64,000 bases of DNA from Anabaena catenula FACHB-362 (lineage in GTDB: Bacteria; Cyanobacteriota; Cyanobacteriia; Cyanobacteriales; Nostocaceae). Of the stretch, positions 37,597-46,865 are shown piece after piece. Numbering within the stretch: the stretch's first letter is position 1; every line of letters starts with the position of its first letter. The stretch lies in the NCBI RefSeq assembly GCF_014698735.1, contig NZ_JACJTQ010000032.1, forward strand, positions 1-64,000, given 5' to 3'. Below the pieces are notes generated by a model, which did no database searches, was not told the DNA's origin, and saw only the letters and a program-made list of their open reading frames with translations. The position numbers were made by a program, and so were the translations under genes.

Positions 37597-38610
37597 GTGA
37601 TTAGAGTTGCAATCAACGGTTTTGGGCGCATTGGACGGAACTTTGCACGCTGCTGGGTGGGTAGAGAAAATAGCAACATAGATCTTGTTGCTATCAATGA
37701 CACATCAGATCCCAGAACCAATGCTCACCTGCTAAGGTATGACTCGATGCTAGGGAAGTTAACGGGTGCTGACATTAGTGCCGATGATAACTCCATCACC
37801 GTTAACGGTAAGACGATTAAATGCGTATCTGATCGCAACCCAGATAACTTGCCCTGGAAAGAGTGGGACATTGACCTGATTATTGAATCAACTGGTGTTT
37901 TTACCAGCAAAGAAGGGGCAATGAGACACGTAAATGCTGGAGCCAAAAAGGTTCTGATTACAGCCCCTGGTAAAAACGAAGATGGCACTTTTGTGATGGG
38001 TGTGAATCATCATGATTATGACCACAACATACACAACATCATCAGTAACGCCAGCTGTACCACCAACTGTTTGGCTCCTATTGCCAAGGTGTTAAATGAT
38101 AAATTTGGCATCATTAAAGGCTCGATGACCACTACCCACAGCTACACTGGTGACCAGCGGTTGCTAGACGCTTCTCACCGTGATTTACGTCGGGCCAGAG
38201 CGGCAGCTATCAACATTGTACCTACCTCTACTGGTGCGGCAAAGGCAGTAGCGCTGGTAATTCCAGAGCTAAAAGGCAAGCTGAATGGTGTTGCTTTGCG
38301 CGTACCCACTCCCAACGTGTCAATGGTAGACTTCGTGGTTCAGGTTGAGAAGCGTACTATTACTGAAGAAGTTAACCAAGCGCTGAAAGATGCGGCTGAA
38401 GGTCATCTCAAAGGAATTTTAGGCTACACCGAACTGCAACTGGTTTCATCTGATTATCAAGGTACTGATGAATCTTCTATTGTTGATGCCAGCTTAACTT
38501 TGGTTATGGGCAATGACATGATCAAAGTCATGGCATGGTATGACAATGAGTGGGGCTATAGCCAACGAGTTCTAGATTTGGCGGAATTAGTAGCCGCGAA
38601 GTGGGCATAG
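37597..38610 (+). CDS. gap2: Gap2, NADP-dependent glyceraldehyde-3-phosphate dehydrogenase
   Basis: The GTG at 37597 gives a 337-residue protein starting [16 protein letters not shown], the conserved N-terminus; a frame from 37546 would add 17 unlikely residues. The catalytic Cys is in [12 protein letters not shown], with His in [20 protein letters not shown]. The [19 protein letters not shown] segment matches the plant-like Gap2 used in the Calvin cycle, accepting NADPH. It follows nadD and is convergent with thiL. Confidence 0.95.
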   Translation: MIRVAINGFGRIGRNFARCWVGRENSNIDLVAINDTSDPRTNAHLLRYDSMLGKLTGADISADDNSITVNGKTIKCVSDRNPDNLPWKEWDIDLIIESTGVFTSKEGAMRHVNAGAKKVLITAPGKNEDGTFVMGVNHHDYDHNIHNIISNASCTTNCLAPIAKVLNDKFGIIKGSMTTTHSYTGDQRLLDASHRDLRRARAAAINIVPTSTGAAKAVALVIPELKGKLNGVALRVPTPNVSMVDFVVQVEKRTITEEVNQALKDAAEGHLKGILGYTELQLVSSDYQGTDESSIVDASLTLVMGNDMIKVMAWYDNEWGYSQRVLDLAELVAAKWA

Positions 38611-38696
38611 TTAGGTGATTGGGGGTAGAGTCAGTTTTACTCAGCACTGTTTCGGTGACAGTAATAACTAACTCCTAAAATCTTGACGACGGAAAA

Positions 38697-38715
38697 GGGC
38701 GGGAAAACCCCGCCC
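38697..38715 (-). terminator. Intrinsic terminator for thiL
   Basis: GGGCGGG and CCCGCCC flank a short loop between the convergent gap2 and thiL genes. Read on the minus strand the stem is followed by TTTTCC, a short U-run, so it can stop thiL transcription. It may also act weakly for gap2 from the other side. Confidence 0.65.
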
Positions 38716-39762
38716 CTACTTGGTAAAATGTTCAAATCCTTGGTTGAGGCTGAGAATTTGGTCAGGTAATTTTTGATTTTGATCATGCAATAAAACTGTC
38801 AAACCTGGTGTGATTGTGCCAATAATGTCTGCACCTGTGCTGAGTTGTTTTACCAAAGTCTCTGCTGTATCTTGGGGTAAACACAGCACTAATTCAAAGT
38901 CTTCTCCACCATAAAGGGTATATTCTCGCGCTTGTTCTGCGGTTAGCAATTTTTCAAAAGCTTTGGGAATGGTGATTTGGCTATATTCCAGCACAGCACC
39001 GACACGACTGGCTCGGCAGATTTGTAGCACAGCATCTGCTAAACCGTCACTGCTATCCATACCGGCAACGGCAATTTTAGATTTTGGATTTTGGATTTTA
39101 GATTGTGATTTTAAGATTTCCCTAAGTATGGGTATAACATCTAAACGTGGGTTGGGACGCTGGTGGGCTGTGATTAAAGCCGCCTTTTCTTCAGTTTTGA
39201 GGTTTTGCCCTATTTCCGGGTGTAAGAGTAATTCTAAGCCTGCACGGGAGGCTCCGTGAATGCCTGTGACAACGATCGCATCTCCCACTTGTGCAGCGGA
39301 ACGACGAATAATTAAATCGGGTGTAGCTTGACCAAAAGCGGTAATTGCTAAAGTGGTGATGGGCGATCGCACAATGTCACCACCAACTATAGGCACATTA
39401 TACTTTTGCAAGCATTCTGTCATTCCCTGATATAGTCTTTCCACCCAATTAACGCTGACATCCCCAGGTAAACCCAGTCCAACGGTGATCCCCAAGGGAA
39501 AAGCACCCATTGCGGCTAAATCTGATAAATTCGCCGCCGCTGCCCGCCAACCTGCATCTTCTGGGGAAGTGGTAACATTACTAAAATGCACACCATCAAT
39601 GAGCATATCTGTTGTCACTATCAAAGATTGATTTGGGTTAGTGGTTAATACTGCCGCATCATCTCCAATTACATCTGCTGGACAGAAGCGTTGTAATCTT
39701 TCTAAAAGACCTTGTTCACCAATATCTTTTACTTGTAGGCAAGATAAATCGCTATTCACCAT
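38716..39762 (-). CDS. thiL: ThiL, thiamine-monophosphate kinase
   Basis: ThiL phosphorylates thiamine monophosphate to thiamine diphosphate. Motifs are GDDAAVL and TTDMLIDGVHF (ATP/Mg), VGGDIVRS, and GMDSSDGLADAVLQI. The 348-residue length is slightly long because of an in-frame insert, SQSKIQNPKSKI, encoded by a TTTTGGATTTTAGATT-type repeat (about 39074-39115) just before the conserved AVAGMDSSDG. The insert is in frame and the downstream motifs are intact, so the enzyme is probably active. Confidence 0.95.
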   Translation of the reverse strand: MVNSDLSCLQVKDIGEQGLLERLQRFCPADVIGDDAAVLTTNPNQSLIVTTDMLIDGVHFSNVTTSPEDAGWRAAAANLSDLAAMGAFPLGITVGLGLPGDVSVNWVERLYQGMTECLQKYNVPIVGGDIVRSPITTLAITAFGQATPDLIIRRSAAQVGDAIVVTGIHGASRAGLELLLHPEIGQNLKTEEKAALITAHQRPNPRLDVIPILREILKSQSKIQNPKSKIAVAGMDSSDGLADAVLQICRASRVGAVLEYSQITIPKAFEKLLTAEQAREYTLYGGEDFELVLCLPQDTAETLVKQLSTGADIIGTITPGLTVLLHDQNQKLPDQILSLNQGFEHFTK

Positions 39763-39930
39763 CAGTCTTTCACTTACACGTTAGGATAAAAGTATCATCT
39801 AGGGGTTAATCAAGATGGTTAGCATACAAGTAAAAGGTATCACTTTTGAAGAATACTTATTAACACAGATATGTTGGTTATCTCTAGGTGCTTATTTCCA
39901 AGATTTTCATAAAATTTGCTTTGTAAAAAT

Positions 39931-40158
39931 GGTTCTACCGCTCCCTTGATGATTTTTTTGAAAAAATATGCCTGAAACCTTTACTCTGATGGAATTTTAG
40001 GTTTTAATATCTCAAAAATAGGCGATAGCGTTCGCGGAGGGTCCCGGAGGGAACTAGCACTCCGTAGGAATCGCATATTAATTTATATCAACCCTATATA
40101 CAGCAATGGTTATGGATACCCAAGAAGGATGTTTGATCACAAGGGGAGCGGTAGAACC
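39931..40158. mobile_element. MITE with 18-19-bp terminal inverted repeats and 8-bp target duplication
   Basis: The left end GGTTCTACCGCTCCCTTG is matched at the right end by CAAGGGGAGCGGTAGAACC (one extra G). The 8 bases GTAAAAAT lie immediately outside both ends (39923-39930 and 40159-40166), a direct target-site duplication. The interior has no transposase and holds a palindromic repeat (40021-40075). GG-termini with an 8-bp duplication resemble the ISL3 family; that assignment is an inference. Confidence 0.85.
40021..40075. repeat. Imperfect palindrome inside the MITE
   Basis: GGCGATAGCGTTCGCGGAGG and the inverted-like TCCGTAGGAATCGC arm form a GC-rich imperfect hairpin. Similar GCGTTCGC-type repeats are common between genes in Nostocales. 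It may have inserted into the MITE or be part of it. Confidence 0.6.
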
Positions 40159-40560
40159 GTAAAAATTAATAATTTATATCTTGAATTATCTAGTTAATTA
40201 TACTATCTTTAATTAAAGATTAACCTAATCTTAAATCAAAATAATTTTGAGAATTACAGATGTACTTAGGGCTTCCTGAAAAAGTTGTCTGTGATAGCGT
40301 AGCGTGACGCAAGTCATGGGAAGGGAACAGGGAACAGTTTTGGCTATCTGGATATCCTCAATTTCCATTATCCGACAAGGAAAAATGCAACTGTTTTGAG
40401 AACCTATACCAAAACCTTGCACTTTTCGACCATCAAAAACAGTGAAACCCTTATCTATTTTTCTTTCTGATTTTATATGGCTAACGCCAAGCTATCAGCA
40501 AGCCCTATTTAGGTTAATAAAAATTCTGACAATTTATCAAATCAAAACTAGTAGAGAAAA

Positions 40561-41223
40561 ATGCTAAAAAAGAATATCATAGCTTTCGATTATTATCGGC
40601 AAATCAGACTGTTGATTTTAATAATTTTAGCTACGGTTATACCATTTACATTGTTTATAACAATTGGTATGTTAGCTACCAATTTATCTGCTACTACATT
40701 TGTCCGTGATCCATTGGCTACAGCTAAGTTACCAGGTTACATAGGATTATTCTCAAATGTCGGAATCTTAGCTTGGTGTTCATGTGTAACTGTTTGTTTT
40801 GGTACTTGTTTAATCCTGAAAAAGAAGGCAACTTTTCGTAAATATGCTGATTTTTTGTTATGGTCTGGAATTTTGACTCTTGTGTTAATGATTGATGACT
40901 TATTTATGCTACATGAGACTTTGTATGATTCTTTTCGTATTCACGAATACAGTATTTATATTATTTACCTAATAATGACAGTGAGGATTATAATTAAATG
41001 TAGTCGGTTAATAGAAAAAACAGAGTTTATCATTTTATCAGCAGCAATTTTATTTTTCGGATTATCATTGTTTGCCGATACATTTTTTGGGGATAAGTTA
41101 ATAAGCGTGGAAGATAGCTTCAAATTTTTAGGAATTATTTGTTGGGCTACTTATTTTATAAGGTTGTCTTGGCAACAAATTCAGTTATTCTTTGAAAATG
41201 CAAATGAACTTTTATTAAGCTAA
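40561..41223 (+). CDS. Unknown polytopic membrane protein
   Basis: This 220-residue protein has about six to seven hydrophobic helices. Polar residues lie within helices at three places: MIDDLFMLHETLYD, FADTFFGD and VEDSFKFLGIICW. Such Asp/His/Glu clusters in membrane helices recall metal-dependent membrane hydrolases of the CREST type, but no full signature is seen. I do not recognise a named family. It stands alone downstream of the MITE. Confidence 0.75.
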   Translation: MLKKNIIAFDYYRQIRLLILIILATVIPFTLFITIGMLATNLSATTFVRDPLATAKLPGYIGLFSNVGILAWCSCVTVCFGTCLILKKKATFRKYADFLLWSGILTLVLMIDDLFMLHETLYDSFRIHEYSIYIIYLIMTVRIIIKCSRLIEKTEFIILSAAILFFGLSLFADTFFGDKLISVEDSFKFLGIICWATYFIRLSWQQIQLFFENANELLLS

Positions 41224-41431
41224 TTAAATTAATGCTGAAGGAGTGATAGGCTATATTAAAGTCCCTCTTTTTAAGGGTAATTTAGGGGGGTATAAAGATT
41301 TTCGACAGATGACTAATGACTTTTAAAACATCCTCTTACAGCCAAATTATTCTAGAGAATAAAAATTTTTGAACTGGTGAATTTAGATATTGGATTTTAG
41401 AATCAATCCAATATCTAAAATCCCAAATTAA

Positions 41432-42538
41432 TTAAGTTGTCTGTGGCTGAACTAAATTTTCTATGCCCTGAACAACGGTTGCAGATTCAATTTTGTCATC
41501 TGCGTTCAGTTTATCTAAAATTTCTCTACCTTCGGTCAGATAGCCAAACACAGTATAACGACCATCTAAAAGATTGCGTCCTGCGGGGGTAAGTTCTGGT
41601 TCAAAGAGGAAGAAGAAAACTTGGGAAGAAGCACCGTTTACGTCACTTTCAGGACGCGCCATTGCTAAAGCACCAAAGGAAGAAAAAGGCAATACTGGCA
41701 TATCCAGATAACGTCCAGCATCTTCGAGAGTAATGCCGTAAGTTGGTTCTTTTTCGCCTTCAACTAAGATTTCTAAAGGAACAGCACGATATTTACCGGT
41801 TTTGGGATCAATGAAACCGACTTCTTTGCCTTCTGGATCTCCGGTTTGGAGTACATAAGATTCCTCAGAACGGGTAAATTCTAAGCCGTTATAAAAACCC
41901 CGTTGGACTAAATCGACGAAGTTACCAGCAGTTACAGGGGCGCTGTAGCCGTCTACAACTACGGTAAGATCGCCCTTATTAGTTTTGATGGCGATAGTGG
42001 CACGACCTTTGAGTTGAGGTAAATTACTGTACTCAGCAGGGACTTCAAAGGGGAATTCCTTCACCATTGACTCTTCTAACAAGCTGACGAGATTTAGTAA
42101 TTTGGCTCTACCTTGCAGAATTTCGGCTTTGTTTTTGGTTTTGACTACTTCTTGCAGTTCTGTGATGCCAGATTTCAAATCAGTCAGCCAAGCTTGGGCT
42201 TGAGGTTGGCGTTCTTCCGGAACGCTTGCTAATATTTGGGAAGGTTGATCGAGTATCCGCGATGCTTGTTTGAGGTCATTATTAACTGCGCCCCATCGCT
42301 TATTAGCCCGCAGTTGGTTAGAAATATCCTCTAAACTGACTTGCAGTTTGCGTACTGGTTTGTTATCGATGGGAAGTGCATTACGTAACAAAGCTTTGCC
42401 ATCGGTAATCGCATTTCCAGATGGCAGGGCTGCGTGACTCGAAGGAGTCCACCCAGCTGTAATTATGCCTAAAAATATAGTTACCAGGAGTATTGCCTTG
42501 AGGCTGTTATCTAGCCAGGACTTAAATAAGTTAAACAT
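41432..42538 (-). CDS. Thylakoid-lumen-type cyclophilin (CYP38/TLP40-like peptidyl-prolyl isomerase)
   Basis: The ATG at 42538 gives 368 residues starting with a signal peptide (FKSWLDNSLKAILLVTIFLG...SSHA); a longer frame to 42694 adds an unlikely 52 residues. An N-terminal helical domain (to about residue 165) is followed by a cyclophilin domain: ATIAIKTNKGDLTVVVDGYSAPVTAGNFVDLVQRGFYNG. The layout matches plant CYP38, which assists photosystem II assembly. It is divergent from efp. Confidence 0.9.
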   Translation of the reverse strand: MFNLFKSWLDNSLKAILLVTIFLGIITAGWTPSSHAALPSGNAITDGKALLRNALPIDNKPVRKLQVSLEDISNQLRANKRWGAVNNDLKQASRILDQPSQILASVPEERQPQAQAWLTDLKSGITELQEVVKTKNKAEILQGRAKLLNLVSLLEESMVKEFPFEVPAEYSNLPQLKGRATIAIKTNKGDLTVVVDGYSAPVTAGNFVDLVQRGFYNGLEFTRSEESYVLQTGDPEGKEVGFIDPKTGKYRAVPLEILVEGEKEPTYGITLEDAGRYLDMPVLPFSSFGALAMARPESDVNGASSQVFFFLFEPELTPAGRNLLDGRYTVFGYLTEGREILDKLNADDKIESATVVQGIENLVQPQTT

Positions 42539-42752
42539 GGGATAGCTCAAATGCAGCATTAAATTGTTGAGAAGGAAATCACCCATGAATAATCTTCCCA
42601 CAGTAACAGTCCTGAGTGTTGAGTTATGACTGCTGAGTTTTTTATCAGTAGTTTGTTGCTGTTTCTCAGTCACTTCTTGGAGAGCAACTAACAACTGACC
42701 ACCTTTGAAGGGTACAATAAATGCCGATTGTCTTCCAAAAATTTAAAGTTTC

Positions 42753-43310
42753 ATGATCTCTAGTAACGACTTTCGACCCGGTGTCTCTATTGTCTTAGAC
42801 GGGTCTGTATGGCGAGTGATAGATTTCCTTCACGTTAAGCCGGGCAAAGGTTCTGCCTTTGTGCGAACAACACTAAGAAATGTCCAAACTGGGAAAGTAC
42901 TCGAAAAAACTTTCCGGGCTGGGGAATCTGTGCCACAAGCTACCCTGGAAAAAATTACGATGCAGCATACCTATAAAGAGGGCGAAGAGTTGGTCTTTAT
43001 GGATATGGAAACCTACGAAGAAGGCAGATTGACCGTAGCGGAAATTGGCGATCGCGTAAAATACCTAAAAGAAGGTATGGAAGTCAACGTCATTCGTTGG
43101 GGCGAACAGGTTCTAGAAGTAGAATTGCCTAATTCTGTAGTTCTGGAAATTATCCAAACAGATCCTGGTGTTAAAGGTGATACTGCTACAGGTGGCACTA
43201 AACCCGCAATTGTGGAAACTGGTGCTACTGTCATGGTTCCCTTGTTTATTACTCAAGGGGAACGTATCAAAATTGATACCAGAGAAGATAAATATTTAGG
43301 CAGGGAATAA
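42753..43310 (+). CDS. efp: Elongation factor P
   Basis: EF-P relieves ribosome stalling at polyproline. The 185-residue length is normal. The KOW-like N-domain has [14 protein letters not shown] and [18 protein letters not shown], including the Lys loop. The OB domains end with [17 protein letters not shown], as expected. accB follows on the same strand after about 184 bases, an order known in cyanobacteria. Confidence 0.98.
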   Translation: MISSNDFRPGVSIVLDGSVWRVIDFLHVKPGKGSAFVRTTLRNVQTGKVLEKTFRAGESVPQATLEKITMQHTYKEGEELVFMDMETYEEGRLTVAEIGDRVKYLKEGMEVNVIRWGEQVLEVELPNSVVLEIIQTDPGVKGDTATGGTKPAIVETGATVMVPLFITQGERIKIDTREDKYLGRE

Positions 43311-43415
43311 TTTTCATAATACCAAGTTGGGATAGTGACTGGGTAATGGGCAATGAGTAATCTTCTCCAATGACCAATTATCAATGACCAATCCAAAATT
43401 GGTATTACCGATTTC

Positions 43416-43438
43416 AATCCCTTGTTTATATAGGGATT
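43416..43438. promoter_or_regulatory. Small hairpin between efp and accB
   Basis: AATCCCT and AGGGATT flank a 9-base loop. No T-run follows. It may be a leader hairpin of accB or repeat debris. Confidence 0.35.
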
Positions 43439-43494
43439 AAATCCCTGCCACACTTAAGATTTTCATTTACGTTTAGGTCGAGGTAAAAAAAACT

Positions 43495-44025
43495 GTGCCA
43501 TTAGACTTTAATGAAATCCGCCAACTACTGGCAACTATTGCACAAACGGATATTGCAGAAGTAACGCTCAAAAGCGATAATTTTGAGTTAACAGTACGGA
43601 AAGCTGGTAATCATGTACTGTCGGTAGGTCAAGCTACGCTAGGTGGTGTGGTGGGTTCGGGATTGACATCGGTAACGACAGGAAATCAGATAGCACCCAC
43701 ACAGTTACCAGAAGCAACGACAAGCCGTGATAATTCCGTGGCTGGGGCGCAATCACCGTTATCAGTGAATACGCCCGCTGCTAGATTGGTAGAGGTGCAG
43801 TCCCCAATGGTAGGAACTTTTTATCGCGCACCAGCACCAACTGAAGGGCCTTTTGTGGAAGTGGGCGATCGCGTCCGCAGTGGTCAAACAGTCTGTATCA
43901 TTGAAGCCATGAAGCTAATGAACGAAATTGAAGCCGAAGTTTCTGGACAGGTGATGGAAATTTTGGTGCAGAATGGCGAATCAGTAGAATATGGTCAACC
44001 TTTGATGCGAATTAACCCTGATTAA
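43495..44025 (+). CDS. accB: AccB, biotin carboxyl carrier protein of acetyl-CoA carboxylase
   Basis: AccB carries biotin between the carboxylase and transferase parts of acetyl-CoA carboxylase. The protein (176 residues, GTG start) has an N-terminal helical domain ([21 protein letters not shown]), a flexible Thr/Ser/Pro linker and the C-terminal biotinyl domain with the lysine in [15 protein letters not shown]. It follows efp on the same strand. Confidence 0.97.
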   Translation: MPLDFNEIRQLLATIAQTDIAEVTLKSDNFELTVRKAGNHVLSVGQATLGGVVGSGLTSVTTGNQIAPTQLPEATTSRDNSVAGAQSPLSVNTPAARLVEVQSPMVGTFYRAPAPTEGPFVEVGDRVRSGQTVCIIEAMKLMNEIEAEVSGQVMEILVQNGESVEYGQPLMRINPD

Positions 44026-44049
44026 GTATTAATATCTATATGAAATTAG

Positions 44050-44196
44050 TCAAAATAATTCGTAATTGATCATTCGTAATTCTTGCCCCACGCTGAAAAA
44101 GTGCTTGCTTGAAATCTAGGAAAAAGCATTTTTCTCTCAATAACTTAAGTAAGTATGTTCTATTAATTACGAATTACGGATTACTAATTATTTTGA
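44050..44196. mobile_element. MITE-like element with TCAAAATAATT ends
   Basis: The left end TCAAAATAATTCGTAATTGA is matched in inverted form, with a few changes, by the right end near 44160-44196 (AATTACGAATTACGGATT...AATTATTTTGA). The element is about 147 bp and non-coding. The first 21 bp recur exactly, inverted, at 51737-51757. No target duplication is clear. Confidence 0.65.
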
Positions 44197-44236
44197 TTAC
44201 TGTTAACACTTAGTCAGTCCTTGCGGGTTAATCCTG

Positions 44237-44314
44237 ATGAAACAAACGTTGCCTGTACCACCAGAAGTAGTGCAACAAGTCGCTGAATACTTTAGGGTGT
44301 TAAATAAGTCTTAG
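44237..44314 (+). pseudogene. Truncated ArsR-family regulator (N-terminal 25 codons)
   Basis: An ATG at 44237 opens MKQTLPVPPEVVQQVAEYFR, then VLNKS and a stop. This resembles the start of cyanobacterial ArsR-type repressors, where EYFRVL normally runs into the SEPTRLRIL helix-turn-helix domain. Here it is cut after FRVL, close to a CATTGGT repeat. The remaining 80 or so codons are absent, so this is a gene remnant. Confidence 0.6.
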
Positions 44315-44376
44315 TCATTGGTCATTGGTCATGAGTTTATTTTTGGGTAAACTGACCACTGACCATTGATTTTTTG

Positions 44377-44982
44377 CTAAAGCGGATAATTTTTGTTAAA
44401 GCTTTCACGAGTTAAAGGCTGTTCTAGTTCCACACCTTCACCACCTAAAACATCCAATTGTTTACCATTTACTTCAATGTAAACCTTAGCGTTAGGATTG
44501 AGAGTTGTAGCGGTGTAGACAACCTGACCTACACGACCCATCATGGAAGTACTACCACCACCACTAGTAAAATCTGCTGATAAATTGACGTGGACTTCAT
44601 TCTTGTCAGCTTTTAGTCCCAGTAGCTGAGTACCTTGGGGTATGGTTGTAGAATCTGTAGATTCAGTTGGCCCCGCTAATAATGTTTTAAAAGCGGCTTC
44701 TAAAGCTTGGTTGGGTTGTGCAGCTGCAATTTTTATCGGCTGAGGAACTAACTCAACGCTTTTTTCCGTGGGTCTCAGCCAATATATACTGGCAGTTTGC
44801 TCATTACCTGGCTGAGTTGTTAATGGCTGTTTGATGCTTTGAGAGGGGTTTGCTGGTGTGGAACTATTGGGAGTTTGGGAAGTCAACCAAGCTACCCCGC
44901 CACTTACCGCGACAACCGCAGCTGAGACGGCTGCTATTACACCTGAGGAAATATTCCGGTTAGTTCTTTGTTGGTCATTCAT
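44377..44982 (-). CDS. GerMN-domain protein with membrane anchor
   Basis: This 201-residue protein has an N-terminal membrane helix (SSGVIAAVSAAVVAVSGGVAWL), a Pro/Ser/Thr-rich linker and a C-terminal GerMN (sporulation/germination-type) domain: ALEAAFKTLLAGPTESTDSTTIPQ and VHVNLSADFTSGGG. The domain is known from GerM and LpqB; its cyanobacterial role, probably in the envelope, is unclear. Confidence 0.85.
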   Translation of the reverse strand: MNDQQRTNRNISSGVIAAVSAAVVAVSGGVAWLTSQTPNSSTPANPSQSIKQPLTTQPGNEQTASIYWLRPTEKSVELVPQPIKIAAAQPNQALEAAFKTLLAGPTESTDSTTIPQGTQLLGLKADKNEVHVNLSADFTSGGGSTSMMGRVGQVVYTATTLNPNAKVYIEVNGKQLDVLGGEGVELEQPLTRESFNKNYPL

Positions 44983-45596
44983 ATCTAAAACCTACTTGAC
45001 AAAGGGCTGAAATAGTGTTATCGAGAGGAGACACCTGGTTAAAGACGATAAGGATGCATGGTTTGGTTCTTAAAATCGATAGATGCTTTAATGTATGAAA
45101 ATTCTGCTGATTTTAATTTTGCCTGTTTCATACCAATTTGGAATTGGGATTTTAGATTAAGAATCCTCTTGGTTAGGCTATTTCAGCATTTTGTAATCCT
45201 GCACCCATAGTAACTTTATCTCATCTTTAATTTTAGGTTGACTGTTCTAGTCCGTCACCGGAATTTTGATGTAAATATAATTGTTTCTTGAAATACGGAT
45301 ATGAAGATGGTGTACGGGAAGATATTTAATACTAAATCAATACTCTGCATCCTCATTATTGATGAAATTAAAGATCCAAAAGTATGATTTATTGAAACTT
45401 ATGTGTACTTTTGCTTGCTCCTTGAATTTAATCCTTTAATATATTAATCACGTTCTCAAGGGCAGTTTCCTGAAATTAATACATATCTTGTCAGTTAGGT
45501 TAGACGCGGTAATTAACTGATAACAGTCTACCCTCTGAGACCAAATAATTTAACGTTATATTATAATCAATAATCAATCCCTCATTTGTGGTTGCT
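44983..45596. other. Gene-free stretch
   Basis: This AT-rich region between the divergent GerMN and Uma2 genes shows no convincing ORF, hairpin or repeat array. It presumably carries both promoters, but none is clear. Confidence 0.5.
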
Positions 45597-46340
45597 ATGG
45601 TTGTCACTGCTTCAACCCAAAAAATTACCTGGGAACTCTTGCCTGAAGACTTGATTTTAGACGATGAACCTGTGGATAATGTCAATCAACCATCTTTAGC
45701 TGCTGCACTGACGGAAAGCCTACAACTGGCAGGGAAACTCCCAGCAACAGCCCTCGTAACGACCAATTACGGCATCTGTGCCACAATAAATGACAAATTT
45801 GTAGTGAAAGCACCTGATTGGGCTTATGTGCCGCAAATTACCGTACCTAGAGAGGAAGTAAAACGCAGTTATACACCTCACAAACAGGGAGAAATTCCTG
45901 TTGTCGTGATGGAATTTCTTTCAGATACAAATGGGAATGAATATTCTAGTAAACGGACTTTTCCTCCTGGTAAATGGTTTTTTTATGAAGAGGTTTTACA
46001 AGTTCCAAATTATCTGATTTTTGAACCAGAATCAGGTGTTTTAGAAGTACATCGTTTACAGGAGTCGGGGAAATATCAATTACGTTCTCCTGATGAAAAT
46101 AACCGTTATTGGTTAGGGGAAATGGAATTATTTATTGGTGTGTGGGAAGGAAAGCGAGAAAACCGTGAAGGTTACTGGTTGCGGTGGTGGGATAAAGAGG
46201 GTAATTTGTTATTGTGGGGGTTTGAGTCGGTTGAGAAGGAACGACGAGAGAAGGAACAAGAACGACGGGAAAAAGAAGCTGCTTTACAACGTCTAGCAGA
46301 ATTGGAAAAACGATTGCGAGATGCAGGAATTGGAGATTGA
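45597..46340 (+). CDS. Uma2 family (DUF820) protein with charged C-terminal coiled coil
   Basis: From the ATG at 45597 the protein is 247 residues. Uma2 features are KAPDWAYV (metal-binding Asp), VVVMEFLSDTNGNE and KWFFYEEVLQVPNYLIFEPE. The C-terminus is a charged coiled coil (EKERREKEQERREKEAALQR) seen in many cyanobacterial members. A GTG at 45588 is possible. It faces a UPF0175 gene 25 bases away. Confidence 0.9.
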   Translation: MVVTASTQKITWELLPEDLILDDEPVDNVNQPSLAAALTESLQLAGKLPATALVTTNYGICATINDKFVVKAPDWAYVPQITVPREEVKRSYTPHKQGEIPVVVMEFLSDTNGNEYSSKRTFPPGKWFFYEEVLQVPNYLIFEPESGVLEVHRLQESGKYQLRSPDENNRYWLGEMELFIGVWEGKRENREGYWLRWWDKEGNLLLWGFESVEKERREKEQERREKEAALQRLAELEKRLRDAGIGD

Positions 46341-46365
46341 GAATACTGTTGTGCAGCGAGAATAA

Positions 46366-46647
46366 TCACTTTTTATACTGGCTTAAAATTTCTAGTGTTT
46401 GAGTAACTTCTTCCTGTAGTTCTTCCTTTGTTTGGGTGGGGAAGGGAGATATTTGGTAAATATCCATTAAATCAGAAATTTGCCAACGTTCAATTTCTAA
46501 TAATTCTGTTGCACGTCCAGCACTAATATCTCCATGACGTAATAATGTCATGATGTATGCTTCTTTGGCTTTTTTTTCTGCTTCTAAACGATGAATTTCT
46601 GGGACTTCGGGTAATGTGAGGGTAAATTTGATTTCTGTTGTAGCCAT
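46366..46647 (-). CDS. UPF0175 family small helix-turn-helix protein
   Basis: This 93-residue protein has the UPF0175 pattern: KKAKEAYIMTLLRHGDISAG, then RATELLEIERWQISDLMDIY, a helix-turn-helix-like module. Members often act as antitoxin-like or regulatory proteins; no toxin gene is adjacent. It is convergent with the Uma2 gene. Confidence 0.85.
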   Translation of the reverse strand: MATTEIKFTLTLPEVPEIHRLEAEKKAKEAYIMTLLRHGDISAGRATELLEIERWQISDLMDIYQISPFPTQTKEELQEEVTQTLEILSQYKK

Positions 46648-46716
46648 TTTGTTTTACCTTTTATAATTTTGGGAAATGTTGGGTTTCCTTCCGTCAACCC
46701 AACCTACTACTGACTG

Positions 46717-46757
46717 TCTGATAGCGTAGCGTGGCGTAGCGTGGCGTAGCCATATCA
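46717..46757. repeat. GCGTAGCGTG repeat
   Basis: CTGATAGCGTAGCGTGGCGT and its partial tandem copies, closed by CCATATCAG, give a repeat with an inverted end. Similar GCGTAGC repeats are frequent in Nostocales. It sits in the proS-UPF0175 gap. Confidence 0.7.
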
Positions 46758-46865
46758 GGATTTTTAGGATTAAAGGATGTACAAGATTGACAATTTAGGG
46801 GGCTAACCAAGAAAAAAATCTCAGCGTACCTCCGCGTTTACCTCAGCGCCCCTCTGCGTTTAATC

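Larger units (their letters stand above)
39763..40560. other. Gene-free stretch with a MITE
   Basis: This stretch between divergent thiL and the membrane-protein gene holds a 228-bp MITE with target duplication (39931-40158) and no convincing gene. A small minus-strand frame at 40231-40422 lacks protein-like features. The remainder is AT-rich. Confidence 0.6.

Noticed and set aside
40231-40422. 63-residue frame on the minus strand
   Set aside because: Intergenic, no start signal, no protein features; lies next to the MITE.
44377-44982. GerMN protein as sporulation gene
   Set aside because: Cyanobacteria do not sporulate in this way; the domain alone does not imply germination.
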